NCBI RefSeq assembly: GCF_964355755.1 | Contig: NC_092670.1 | Coordinates: forward strand, 28,567,795-28,631,794 | DNA length: 64,000 nucleotides | Source: Antedon mediterranea | Taxonomy: Eukaryota; Echinodermata; Crinoidea; Comatulida; Antedonidae | Direction of reading: 5' to 3' | Shown here: positions 12,881-26,900 of the stretch, in pieces | Layout of the letters: each line of letters begins with the position of its first letter | Numbering within the stretch: position 1 is the stretch's first letter | Notes under the pieces: model-generated | Told to the model about the DNA's origin: nothing | Seen by the model: the letters and a program-made list of their open reading frames with translations, nothing else | Database searches by the model: none | Position numbers and translations under genes: made by a program

Positions 12881-15800
12881 TCGCTGATCTATCTCTCTCT
12901 CGCTGATCTATATATCTCTCTCGCTGATCTATCTCTCTCTCGCTGATCTATCTCTCTCGCTGATCTATCTCTCTCGCTGATCTATCTCTCTCTCTCGCTG
13001 ATCTATCTCTCTCCCTTATCTATCTCTCTATCGCTGATCTATCTCTCTCTCTCGCTGATCTATCTCTCTTTCTCTCGCTGATCTATCTCTCTATTTCGCT
13101 GATCTATCTCTCTCTCGATGATCTATCTCTCTCTCGCTGATCTATCTCTCTCTCGCTGATCTATCTCTCTCTCGCTGATCTATCTCTCTCTCGCTGATCT
13201 ATCTCTCTCTCGCTGATCTTTCTCTCTCTCGCTGATCTATCTCTCTCGCTGATCTATCTCTCTCTCGCTGATCTATCTCTCTCTCTCGCTGATCTATTTC
13301 TCTCTCGCTGATCTATCGCTCTCTCGCTGATCTATCTCTCTCTCGCTGATCTATCTCTCTCTCGCTGATATATTTCTCTCTCGCTGATCTATCTCTCTCT
13401 CTCTGATCTATCTCTCTCGCTGATCTATCTCTCTCGCTGATCTATCTCTCTCTCTCTCGCTGATCTATCTCTCTCCCTGATCTATCTCTCTATCGCTGAT
13501 CTATCTCTCTCTCGCTGATCTATCTCTCTCTCGCTGATATATCTCTCTATCTCTCACTGATCTGTCTCTCTCTCTCTCTCGCTGATCTATCTCTCTATCG
13601 CTGATCTATCTCTCTCTCGCTGATCTATCTCTCTCTAGCTGATCTATCTCTCTCTCGCTGATCTATCTCTCTCGCTGATCTATCTCTCTCGCTTATCTAT
13701 CTCTCTCTTGCTGATCTATCTCTCTCTCGCTGATCAATCTCTCTCTCTCGCTGATCTATCTCTCTCTCGCTGATCTATCTCTCTCTCTCGCTGATCTATC
13801 TCTCTCTCGCTGATCTATCTCTCTCTCTCTCTCGCTGATCTATCTCTTCTCACTGATCTATCTCTCTCTCTCGCTGATCTATCTCTCTCTCGCTGATCTA
13901 TCTCTCTCTCGCTGATCTATCTCTCTCTCGCTGATCTATCTCGCTCTCGCTGATCTATCTCTCTCTCGCTGATCTTTCTCTCTCGCTGATCTATCTCTCT
14001 CTCGCTGATCTATCTCTCTCTCGCTGATCTATCTCTCTCGCTGATCTATCTCTCTCTCGCTGATCTATCTCTCTCTCGCTGATCTATCTCTCGCTGATCT
14101 ATCTCTCTCTCGCTGATCTATCTCTCTCTGATCTATCTCTCTCTCGCTGATCTATCTCTCTCTCGCTGATCTATCTCTCTCGCTGATCTATCTCTCTCGC
14201 TGATCTATCTCTCTCTCGCTGATCTATCTCTCTTTCGCTGATCTATCTCTCTCTTTCGCTGATCTATCTCTCTCTCGCTGATCTATCTCTCTCTCGCTGA
14301 TCTATCTCTCTCTCGCTGATCTATCTCTCTCTCTCGCTGATCTATCTCTCTCTACCTGATCTATCTCTCTGTCGCTGATCTATCTCTCTCTCGCTGATCT
14401 ATCTCTATCTCGCTGATCTATCTCTCTCTCGCTGATCTATCTCTCTCTCGCTGATCTATCTCTCTCTCTCTCTCTCTCTCGCTGATCTATCTCTCTCTCG
14501 CTGATCTATCTCTCTTTCACTGATCTATCTCTCTCTCGCTGATCTATCTCTCTCTCGCTGATCTATCTCTCTCTCGCTGATCTATATCTCTCTCGCTGAT
14601 CTTTCTCTCTCTCGCTGATCTATCTCTCTCTCACTGATCTATCTCTCTCTCGCTGATCTATCTCTTTCTCTCTCGCTGGTCTATCTCTCTCTCGCTGATC
14701 TATCTCTCTCTCGCGGATCTATCTCCTATCGCTGATCTATCTCTCTCTCGCTGATCTATCTCTCTCGCTGATATATCTCTCTCTCGCTGATCTATCTCTT
14801 TGTCGCTGATCTACCTCTCTCTCGCTGATCTATCTCTTTCTCGCTGATCTATCTCTCTCTCGCTGATCTATCTCTCTCTCGCTGATCTATCTCTCTCGCT
14901 GATCTATCTCTCTCTCGCTGATCTATCTCTCTCTCTCGCTGATCTATCTCTCTCTCGCTGATCTATCGCTCTCTCGCTGATCTATCTCTCTCTCGCTGAT
15001 CTATCTCTCTCTCGCTGATCTATCTCTCTCGCTGATCTATCTCTCTCTCGCTGATCTATCTCTCTCGCTGATCTATCTCTCTCGCTGATCTATCTCTCTC
15101 TCTCGCTGATCTATCTCTCTCGCTGATCTATCTCTCTCTCTCGCTGATCTATCTCTCTCCCTGATCTATCTCTCTCTCGCTGATCTATCTCTCTCTCTCT
15201 CTCGCTGATCTATCTCTCTCTTTCGCTGATCTATCTCTCTCTCGATGATCTATCTCTCTCTCGCTGATCTATTTCTCTCTAGCTGATCTATCTTTCTCTC
15301 GCTGATCTATCTCTCTCGCTGATCTATCTCTCTCGCTGATCTATCTTTCTCTTGCTGATCTATCTCTCTCTCGCTGATCAATCTCTCTCTCTCGCTGATC
15401 TATCTCTCTCTCGCTGATCTATCTCTCTCTCTCGCTGATCTATCTCTCTCTCGCTGATCTATCTCTCTCTCTCGCTGATCTATCTCTTCTCACTGATCTA
15501 TCTCTCTCTCTCGCTGATCTATCTCTCTCTCGCTGATCTATCTCTCTCTCGCTGATCTATCTCTCTCTCGCTGATCTATCTCGCTCTCGCTGATCTATCT
15601 CTCTCTCGCTGATCTTTCTCTCTCGCTGATCTATCTCTCTCTCGCTGATCTATCTCTCTCTCGCTGATCTATCTCTCTCGCTGATCTATCTCTCTCTCTC
15701 TCTCGCTGATCTATCTCTCTCTCGCTAATCCATCTCTCTCTCGCTGATCTATCTCTCTCTCGCTGATCTATCTCTCTCTGATCTATCTCTCTCTCGCTGA

Positions 15801-18800
15801 TCTATCTCTCTCTTTCTGATCTATCTCTCTCTGATCTATCTCTCTCTCGCTGATCTATCTCTCTATCGCTGATCTATCTCTCTCTCGCTGATCTATCTCT
15901 CTCTCGCTGATCTATCTCTCTCTCGCTGATCTATCTCTCTCGCTGATCTATCTCTCTCTCGCTGATCTATCTCTCTCTCGCTGATCTATCTCTCTCTCGC
16001 TGATCTATCTCTCTCTCTCGCTGATCTATCTCTCTCTCCCTGATCTATCTCTCTGTCGCTGATCTATCTCTCTCTCGCTGATCTATCTCTATCTCGCTGA
16101 TCTATCTCTCTCTCGCTGATCTATCTCTCTCTCGCTGATCTTTCTCTCTCTCTCTCTCTCGCTGATCTATCTCTCTCTCGCTGATCTATCTCTCTTTCAC
16201 TGATCTATCTCTCTCTCGCTGATCTATCTCTCTCTCGCTGATCTATCTCTCTCTCGCTGATCTATCTCCCTCTCGCTGATCTTTCTCTCTCTTGCTGATC
16301 TATCTCTCTCTCGCTGATCTATCTCTCTCTCGCTGATCTATCTCTTTCTCTCTCGCTGGTCTATCTCTCTCTCGCTGATCTATATCTCTCTCGCGGATCT
16401 ATCTCCTATCGCTGATCTATCTCTCTCTCTCGCTGATCTATCTCTCTCGCTGATATATCTCTCTCTCGCTGATCTATCTCTTTGTCGCTGATCTACCTCT
16501 CTCTCGCTGATCTATCTCTTTCTCGCTGATCTATCTCTCTCTCGCTGATCTATCTCTCTCTCGCTGATCTATCTCTCTCGCTGATCTATCTCTCTCTCGC
16601 TGATCTATCTCTCTCTCTCGCTGATCTATCTCTCTCTCGCTGATCTATCGCTCTCTCGCTGATCTATCTCTCTCTCGCTGATCTATCTCTCTCTCGCTGA
16701 TCTATCTCTCTCTCGCTGATCTATCTCTCTCTCGCTGATCTATCTCTCTCTCGCTGATCTATCTCTCTCGCTGATCTATCTCTCTCGCTGATCTATCTCT
16801 CTCTCTCGCTGATCTATCTCTCTCCCTTATCTATCTCTCTATCGCTGATCTATCTCTCTCTCGCTGATCTATCTCTCTCTCGCTGATCTATCTCTCTTTC
16901 TCTCGCTGATCTATCTCTCTCTTTCGCTGATCTATCTCTCTCTCGATGATCTATCTCTCTCTCGCTGATCTATCTCTCTCTCGCTGATCTATCTCTCTCT
17001 CGCTGATCTATCTCTCTCTCGCTGATCTATCTCTCTCTCGCTGATCTTTCTCTCTCTCGCTGATCTATCTCTCTCGCTGATCTATCTCTCTCTCGCTGAT
17101 CTATCTCTCTCTCTCGCTGATCTATCTCTCTCTCGCTGATCTATCGCTCTCTCGCTGATCTATCTCTCTCTCGCTGATCTATCTCTCTCTCGCTGATCTA
17201 TTTCTCTCTCGCTGATCTATCTCTCTCTCGCTGATCTATCTCTCTCGCTGATCTATCTCTCTCGCTGATCTATCTCTCTCTCTCGCTGATCTATCTCTCT
17301 CCCTGATCTATCTCTCTATCGCTGATCTATCTCTCTCTCGCTGATCTATCTCTCTCTCGCTGATCTATCTCTCTCTCTCGCTGATCTATCTCTCTCCCTG
17401 ATCTATCTCTCTATCGCTGATCTATCTCTCTCTCACTGATCTATCTCTCTCTCGCTGATCTATCTCTTTCTCTCTCGCTGGTCTATCTCTCTCTCGCTGA
17501 TCTATCTCTCTCTCGCGGATCTATCTCCTATCGCTGATCTATCTCTCTCTCGCTGATCTATCTCTCTCGCTGATATATCTCTCTCTCGCTGATCTATCTC
17601 TTTGTCGCTGATCTACCTCTCTCTCGCTGATCTATCTCTTTCTCGCTGATCTATCTCTCTCTCGCTGATCTATCTCTCTCTCGCTGATCTATCTCTCTCG
17701 CTGATCTATCTCTCTCTCGCTGATCTATCTCTCTCTCTCGCTGATCTATCTCTCTCTCGCTGATCTATCGCTCTCTCGCTGATCTATCTCTCTCTCGCTG
17801 ATCTATCTCTCTCTCGCTGATCTATCTCTCTCGCTGATCTATCTCTCTCTCGCTGATCTATCTCTCTCGCTGATCTATCTCTCTCGCTGATCTATCTCTC
17901 TCTCTCGCTGATCTATCTCTCTCGCTGATCTATCTCTCTCTCTCGCTGATCTATCTCTCTCCCTGATCTATCTCTCTCTCGCTGATCTATCTCTCTCTCT
18001 CTCTCGCTGATCTATCTCTCTCTTTCGCTGATCTATCTCTCTCTCGATGATCTATCTCTCTCTCGCTGATCTATTTCTCTCTAGCTGATCTATCTTTCTC
18101 TCGCTGATCTATCTCTCTCTCGCTGATCTATCTCTCTCTCGCTGATCTTTCTCTCTCTCTCTCTCGCTGATCTATCTCTCTCTCGCTGATCTATCTCTCT
18201 TTCACTGATCTATCTCTCTCTCGCTGATCTATCTCTCTCTCGCTGATCTATCTCTCTCTCGCTGATCTATCTCTCTCTCGCTGATCTTTCTCTCTCTCGC
18301 TGATCTATCTCTCTCTCGCTGATCTATCTCTCTCTCGCTGATCTATCTCTTTCTCTCTCGCTGGTCTATCTCTCTCTCGCTGATCTATATCTCTCTCGCG
18401 GATCTATCTCCTATCGCTGATCTATCTCTCTCTCTCGCTGATCTATCTCTCTCGCTGATATATCTCTCTCTCGCTGATCTATCTCTTTGTCGCTGATCTA
18501 CCTCTCTCTCGCTGATCTATCTCTTTCTCGCTGATCTATCTCTCTCTCGCTGATCTATCTCTCTCTCGCTGATCTATCTCTCTCGCTGATCTATCTCTCT
18601 CTCGCTGATCTATCTCTCTCTCTCGCTGATCTATCTCTCTCTCGCTGATCTATCGCTCTCTCGCTGATCTATCTCTCTCTCGCTGATCTATCTCTCTCTC
18701 GCTGATCTATCTCTTTCTCGCTGATCTATCTCTCTCTCGCTGATCTATATATCTCTCTCGCTGATCTATCTCTCTCTCGCTGATCTATCTCTCTCGCTGA

Positions 18801-21800
18801 TCTATCTCTCTCGCTGATCTATCTCTCTCTCTCGCTGATCTATCTCTCTCCCTTATCTATCTCTCTATCGCTGATCTATCTCTCTCTCTCGCTGATCTAT
18901 CTCTCTTTCTCTCGCTGATCTATCTCTCTATTTCGCTGATCTATCTCTCTCTCGATGATCTATCTCTCTCTCGCTGATCTATCTCTCTCTCGCTGATCTA
19001 TCTCTCTCTCGCTGATCTATCTCTCTCTCGCTGATCTATCTCTCTCTCGCTGATCTTTCTCTCTCTCGCTGATCTATCTCTCTCGCTGATCTATCTCTCT
19101 CTCGCTGATCTATCTCTCTCTCTCGCTGATCTATCTCTCTCTCGCTGATCTATCGCTCTCTCGCTGATCTATCTCTCTCTCGCTGATCTATCTCTCTCTC
19201 GCTGATATATTTCTCTCTCGCTGATCTATCTCTCTCTCTCTGATCTATCTCTCTCGCTGATCTATCTCTCTCGCTGATCTATCTCTCTCTCTCTCGCTGA
19301 TCTATCTCTCTCCCTGATCTATCTCTCTATCGCTGATCTATCTCTCTCTCGCTGATCTATCTCTCTCTCGCTGATATATCTCTCTATCTCTCACTGATCT
19401 GTCTCTCTCTCTCTCTCGCTGATCTATCTCTCTATCGCTGATCTATCTCTCTCTCGCTGATCTATCTCTCTCTAGCTGATCTATCTCTCTCTCGCTGATC
19501 TATCTCTCTCGCTGATCTATCTCTCTCGCTTATCTATCTCTCTCTTGCTGATCTATCTCTCTCTCGCTGATCAATCTCTCTCTCTCGCTGATCTATCTCT
19601 CTCTCGCTGATCTATCTCTCTCTCTCGCTGATCTATCTCTCTCTCGCTGATCTATCTCTCTCTCTCTCTCGCTGATCTATCTCTTCTCACTGATCTATCT
19701 CTCTCTCTCGCTGATCTATCTCTCTCTCGCTGATCTATCTCTCTCTCGCTGATCTATCTCTCTCTCGCTGATCTATCTCGCTCTCGCTGATCTATCTCTC
19801 TCTCGCTGATCTTTCTCTCTCGCTGATCTATCTCTCTCTCGCTGATCTATCTCTCTCTCGCTGATCTATCTCTCTCGCTGATCTATCTCTCTCTCGCTGA
19901 TCTATCTCTCTCTCGCTGATCTATCTCTCGCTGATCTATCTCTCTCTCGCTGATCTATCTCTCTCTGATCTATCTCTCTCTCGCTGATCTATCTCTCTCT
20001 CGCTGATCTATCTCTCTCGCTGATCTATCTCTCTCGCTGATCTATCTCTCTCTCGCTGATCTATCTCTCTTTCGCTGATCTATCTCTCTCTTTCGCTGAT
20101 CTATCTCTCTCTCGCTGATCTATCTCTCTCTCGCTGATCTATCTCTCTCTCGCTGATCTATCTCTCTCTCTCGCTGATCTATCTCTCTCTACCTGATCTA
20201 TCTCTCTGTCGCTGATCTATCTCTCTCTCGCTGATCTATCTCTATCTCGCTGATCTATCTCTCTCTCGCTGATCTATCTCTCTCTCGCTGATCTATCTCT
20301 CTCTCTCTCTCTCTCTCGCTGATCTATCTCTCTCTCGCTGATCTATCTCTCTTTCACTGATCTATCTCTCTCTCGCTGATCTATCTCTCTCTCGCTGATC
20401 TATCTCTCTCTCGCTGATCTATATCTCTCTCGCTGATCTTTCTCTCTCTCGCTGATCTATCTCTCTCTCACTGATCTATCTCTCTCTCGCTGATCTATCT
20501 CTTTCTCTCTCGCTGGTCTATCTCTCTCTCGCTGATCTATCTCTCTCTCGCGGATCTATCTCCTATCGCTGATCTATCTCTCTCTCGCTGATCTATCTCT
20601 CTCGCTGATATATCTCTCTCTCGCTGATCTATCTCTTTGTCGCTGATCTACCTCTCTCTCGCTGATCTATCTCTTTCTCGCTGATCTATCTCTCTCTCGC
20701 TGATCTATCTCTCTCTCGCTGATCTATCTCTCTCGCTGATCTATCTCTCTCTCTCGCTGATCTATCTCTCTCTCGCTGATCTATCGCTCTCTCGCTGATC
20801 TATCTCTCTCTCGCTGATCTATCTCTCTCTCGCTGATCTATCTCTCTCGCTGATCTATCTCTCTCTCGCTGATCTATCTCTCTCGCTGATCTATCTCTCT
20901 CGCTGATCTATCTCTCTCTCTCGCTGATCTATCTCTCTCGCTGATCTATCTCTCTCTCTCGCTGATCTATCTCTCTCCCTGATCTATCTCTCTCTCGCTG
21001 ATCTATCTCTCTCTCTCTCTCGCTGATCTATCTCTCTCTTTCGCTGATCTATCTCTCTCTCGATGATCTATCTCTCTCTCGCTGATCTATTTCTCTCTAG
21101 CTGATCTATCTTTCTCTCGCTGATCTATCTCTCTCGCTGATCTATCTCTCTCGCTGATCTATCTTTCTCTTGCTGATCTATCTCTCTCTCGCTGATCAAT
21201 CTCTCTCTCTCGCTGATCTATCTCTCTCTCGCTGATCTATCTCTCTCTCTCGCTGATCTATCTCTCTCTCGCTGATCTATCTCTCTCTCTCGCTGATCTA
21301 TCTCTTCTCACTGATCTATCTCTCTCTCTCGCTGATCTATCTCTCTCTCGCTGATCTATCTCTCTCTCGCTGATCTATCTCTCTCTCGCTGATCTATCTC
21401 GCTCTCGCTGATCTATCTCTCTCTCGCTGATCTTTCTCTCTCGCTGATCTATCTCTCTCTCGCTGATCTATCTCTCTCTCGCTGATCTATCTCTCTCGCT
21501 GATCTATCTCTCTCTCTCTCGCTGATCTATCTCTCTCTCGCTAATCCATCTCTCTCTCGCTGATCTATCTCTCTCTCGCTGATCTATCTCTCTCTGATCT
21601 ATCTCTCTCTCGCTGATCTATCTCTCTCTTTCTGATCTATCTCTCTCTGATCTATCTCTCTCTCGCTGATCTATCTCTCTATCGCTGATCTATCTCTCTC
21701 TCGCTGATCTATCTCTCTCTCGCTGATCTATCTCTCTCTCGCTGATCTATCTCTCTCGCTGATCTATCTCTCTCTCGCTGATCTATCTCTCTCTCGCTGA

Positions 21801-23955
21801 TCTATCTCTCTCTCGCTGATCTATCTCTCTCTCTCGCTGATCTATCTCTCTCTCCCTGATCTATCTCTCTGTCGCTGATCTATCTCTCTCTCGCTGATCT
21901 ATCTCTATCTCGCTGATCTATCTCTCTCTCGCTGATCTATCTCTCTCTCGCTGATCTTTCTCTCTCTCTCTCTCTCGCTGATCTATCTCTCTCTCGCTGA
22001 TCTATCTCTCTTTCACTGATCTATCTCTCTCTCGCTGATCTATCTCTCTCTCGCTGATCTATCTCTCTCTCGCTGATCTATCTCCCTCTCGCTGATCTTT
22101 CTCTCTCTTGCTGATCTATCTCTCTCTCGCTGATCTATCTCTCTCTCGCTGATCTATCTCTTTCTCTCTCGCTGGTCTATCTCTCTCTCGCTGATCTATA
22201 TCTCTCTCGCGGATCTATCTCCTATCGCTGATCTATCTCTCTCTCTCTCGCTGATCTATCTCTCTCGCTGATATATCTCTCTCTCGCTGATCTATCTCTT
22301 TGTCGCTGATCTACCTCTCTCTCGCTGATCTATCTCTTTCTCGCTGATCTATCTCTCTCTCGCTGATCTATCTCTCTCTCGCTGATCTATCTCTCTCGCT
22401 GATCTATCTCTCTCTCGCTGATCTATCTCTCTCTCTCGCTGATCTATCTCTCTCTCGCTGATCTATCGCTCTCTCGCTGATCTATCTCTCTCTCGCTGAT
22501 CTATCTCTCTCTCGCTGATCTATCTCTCTCTCGCTGATCTATCTCTCTCTCGCTGATCTATCTCTCTCTCGCTGATCTATCTCTCTCGCTGATCTATCTC
22601 TCTCGCTGATCTATCTCTCTCTCTCGCTGATCTATCTCTCTCCCTTATCTATCTCTCTATCGCTGATCTATCTCTCTCTCGCTGATCTATCTCTCTCTCG
22701 CTGATCTATCTCTCTTTCTCTCGCTGATCTATCTCTCTCTTTCGCTGATCTATCTCTCTCTCGATGATCTATCTCTCTCTCGCTGATCTATCTCTCTCTC
22801 GCTGATCTATCTCTCTCTCGCTGATCTATCTCTCTCTCGCTGATCTATCTCTCTCTCGCTGATCTTTCTCTCTCTCGCTGATCTATCTCTCTCGCTGATC
22901 TATCTCTCTCTCGCTGATCTATCTCTCTCTCTCGCTGATCTATCTCTCTCTCGCTGATCTATCGCTCTCTCGCTGATCTATCTCTCTCTCGCTGATCTAT
23001 CTCTCTCTCGCTGATCTATTTCTCTCTCGCTGATCTATCTCTCTCTCGCTGATCTATCTCTCTCGCTGATCTATCTCTCTCGCTGATCTATCTCTCTCTC
23101 TCGCTGATCTATCTCTCTCCCTGATCTATCTCTCTATCGCTGATCTATCTCTCTCTCGCTGATCTATCTCTCTCTCGCTGATCTATCTCTCTCTCTCGCT
23201 GATCTATCTCTCTCCCTGATCTATCTCTCTATCGCTGATCTATCTCTCTCTCACTGATCTATCTCTCTCTCGCTGATCTATCTCTTTCTCTCTCGCTGGT
23301 CTATCTCTCTCTCGCTGATCTATCTCTCTCTCGCGGATCTATCTCCTATCGCTGATCTATCTCTCTCTCGCTGATCTATCTCTCTCGCTGATATATCTCT
23401 CTCTCGCTGATCTATCTCTTTGTCGCTGATCTACCTCTCTCTCGCTGATCTATCTCTTTCTCGCTGATCTATCTCTCTCTCGCTGATCTATCTCTCTCTC
23501 GCTGATCTATCTCTCTCGCTGATCTATCTCTCTCTCGCTGATCTATCTCTCTCTCTCGCTGATCTATCTCTCTCTCGCTGATCTATCGCTCTCTCGCTGA
23601 TCTATCTCTCTCTCGCTGATCTATCTCTCTCTCGCTGATCTATCTCTCTCGCTGATCTATCTCTCTCTCGCTGATCTATCTCTCTCGCTGATCTATCTCT
23701 CTCGCTGATCTATCTCTCTCTCTCGCTGATCTATCTCTCTCGCTGATCTATCTCTCTCTCTCGCTGATCTATCTCTCTCCCTGATCTATCTCTCTCTCGC
23801 TGATCTATCTCTCTCTCTCTCTCGCTGATCTATCTCTCTCTTTCGCTGATCTATCTCTCTCTCGATGATCTATCTCTCTCTCGCTGATCTATTTCTCTCT
23901 AGCTGATCTATCTTTCTCTCGCTGATCTATCTCTCTCGCTGATCTATCTCTCTCG
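12280..23955. repeat. Head-to-tail ~5.8-kb higher-order duplication in the CT satellite
   Basis: Marker variants recur in the same order at an offset of about 5.84 kb. TTTGTCGCTGATCTACC is seen near 12648, 14798, 16488 and 17600, and again near 18486, 20634, 22298 and 23418. The CTCCCTTATC marker (about 13013 and 18845) and the CGCTGGTC marker (about 12524 and 18361) shift by the same amount. The first copy runs from about 12.28 to 18.1 kb and the second directly follows. Drift of up to about 25 bp comes from CT-tract length changes. The exact ends are approximate because they were read by eye. Confidence 0.75.
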
Positions 23956-26900
23956 CTGATCTATCTCTCTCTTGCTGATCTATCTCTCTCTCGCTGATCA
24001 ATCTCTCTCTCTCGCTGATCTATCTCTCTCTCGCTGATCTATCTCTCTCTCTCGCTGATCTATCTCTCTCTCGCTGATCTATCTCTCTCTCTCGCTGATC
24101 TATCTCTTCTCACTGATCTATCTCTCTCTCTCTCGCTGATCTATCTCTCTCTCGCTGATCTATCTCTCTCTCGCTGATCTATCTCTCTCTCGCTGATCTA
24201 TCTCGCTCTCGCTGATCTATCTCTCTCTCGCTGATCTTTCTCTCTCGCTGATCTATCTCTCTCTCGCTGATCTATCTCTCTCTCGCTGATCTATCTCTCT
24301 CGCTGATCTATCTCTCTCTCTCTCGCTGATCTATCTCTCTCTCGCTAATCCATCTCTCTCTCGCTGATCTATCTCTCTCTCGCTGATCTATCTCTCTCTG
24401 ATCTATCTCTCTCTCGCTGATCTATCTCTCTCTTTCTGATCTATCTCTCTCTGATCTATCTCTCTCTCGCTGATCTATCTCTCTATCGCTGATCTATCTC
24501 TCTCTCGCTGATCTATCTCTCTCTCGCTGATCTATCTCTCTCTCGCTGATCTATCTCTCTCGCTGATCTATCTCTCTCTCGCTGATCTATCTCTCTCTCG
24601 CTGATCTATCTCTCTCTCGCTGATCTATCTCTCTCTCTCGCTGATCTATCTCTCTCTCCCTGATCTATCTCTCTGTCGCTGATCTATCTCTCTCTCGCTG
24701 ATCTATCTCTATCTCGCTGATCTATCTCTCTCTCGCTGATCTATCTCTCTCTTGCTGATCTTTCTCTCTCTCTCTCTCGCTGATCTATCTCTCTCTCGCT
24801 GATCTATCTCTCTTTCACTGATCTATCTCTCTCTCGCTGATCTATCTCTCTCTCGCTGATCTATCTCTCTCTCGCTGATCTATCTCCCTCTCGCTGATCT
24901 TTCTCTCTCTCGCTGATCTATCTCTCTCTCGCTGATCTATCTCTCTCTCGCTGATCTATCTCTTTCTCTCTCGCTGGTCTATCTCTCTCTCGCTGATCTA
25001 TATCTCTCTCGCGGATCTATCTCCTATCGCTGATCTATCTCTCTCTCTCGCTGATCTATCTCTCTCGCTGATATATCTCTCTCTCGCTGATCTATCTCTT
25101 TGTCGCTGATCTACCTCTCTCTCGCTGATCTATCTCTTTCTCGCTGATCTATCTCTCTCTCGCTGATCTATCTCTCTCTCGCTGATCTATCTCTCTCGCT
25201 GATCTATCTCTCTCTCGCTGATCTATCTCTCTCTCTCGCTGATCTATCTCTCTCTCGCTGATCTATCGCTCTCTCGCTGATCTATCTCTCTCTCGCTGAT
25301 CTATCTCTCTCTCGCTGATCTATCTCTCTCTCGCTGATCTATCTCTCTCTCGCTGATCTATCTCTCTCTCGCTGATCTATCTCTCTCGCTGATCTATCTC
25401 TCTCGCTGATCTATCTCTCTCTCTCGCTGATCTATCTCTCTCCCTTATCTATCTCTCTATCGCTGATCTATCTCTCTCTCGCTGATCTATCTCTCTCTCG
25501 CTGATCTATCTCTCTTTCTCTCGCTGATCTATCTCTCTCTTTCGCTGATCTATCTCTCTCTCGATGATCTATCTCTCTCTCGCTGATCTATCTCTCTCTC
25601 GCTGATCTATCTCTCTCTCGCTGATCTATCTCTCTCTCGCTGATCTATCTCTCTCTCGCTGATCTTTCTCTCTCTCGCTGATCTATCTCTCTCGCTGATC
25701 TATCTCTCTCTCGCTGATCTATCTCTCTCTCTCGCTGATCTATCTCTCTCTCGCTGATCTATCGCTCTCTCGCTGATCTATCTCTCTCTCGCTGATCTAT
25801 CTCTCTCTCGCTGATCTATTTCTCTCTCGCTGATCTATCTCTCTCTCGCTGATCTATCTCTCTCGCTGATCTATCTCTCTCGCTGATCTATCTCTCTCTC
25901 TCGCTGATCTATCTCTCTCTCTGATCTATCTCTCTATCGCTGATCTATCTCTCTCTCGCTGATCTATCTCTCTCTCGCTGATCTATCTCTCTCTCTCTCT
26001 CTCGCTGATCTATCTCTCTCTTTCGCTGATCTATCTCTCTCTCGATGATCTATCTCTCTCTCGCTGATCTATTTCTCTCTAGCTGATCTATTTTTCTCTC
26101 GCTGATCTATCTCTCTCGCTGATCTATCTCTCTCGCTTATCTATCTCTCTCTTGCTGATCTATCTCTCTCTCGCTGATCAATCTCTCTCTCTAGTCTCTC
26201 GCTGATCTATCTCTCTCTCGCTGATCTATCTCTCTCTCTCGCTGATCTATCTCTCTCTCGCTGATCTATCTCTCTCTCTCGCTGATCTATCTCTCTCTCG
26301 CTGATCTATCTTTCTCTCGCTGATCTATCTCTCTCTCTCGCTGATCTATCTCTCTCTCGCTGATCTATCTCTCTCTCGCTGATCTATCTTTCTCTCGCTG
26401 ATCTATCTCTCTCTCTCGCTGATCTATCTCTCTCTCGCTGATCTATCGCTCTCTCGCTGATCTATCTCTCTCTCGCTGATCTATCTCTCTCTCGCTGATC
26501 TATCTCTCTCTCGCTGATCTATCTCTCTCTCGCTGATCTATCTCTCTCTCGCTGATCTATCTCTCTCGCTGATCTATCTCTCTCGCTGATCTATCTCTCT
26601 CTCTCGCTGATCTATCTCTCTCCCTTATCTATCTCTCTATCGCTGATCTATCTCTCTCTCGCTGATCTATCTCTATCTCGCTGATCTATCTCTCTTTCTC
26701 TCGCTGATCTATCTCTCTCTTTCGCTGATCTATCTCTCTCTCGATGATCTATCTCTCTCTCGCTGATCTATCTCTCTCTCGCTGATCTATCTCTCTCTCG
26801 CTGATCTATCTCTCTCTCGCTGATCTATCTCTCTCTCGCTGATCTTTCTCTCTCTCGCTGATCTATCTCTCTCGCTGATCTATCTCTCTCTCGCTGATCT

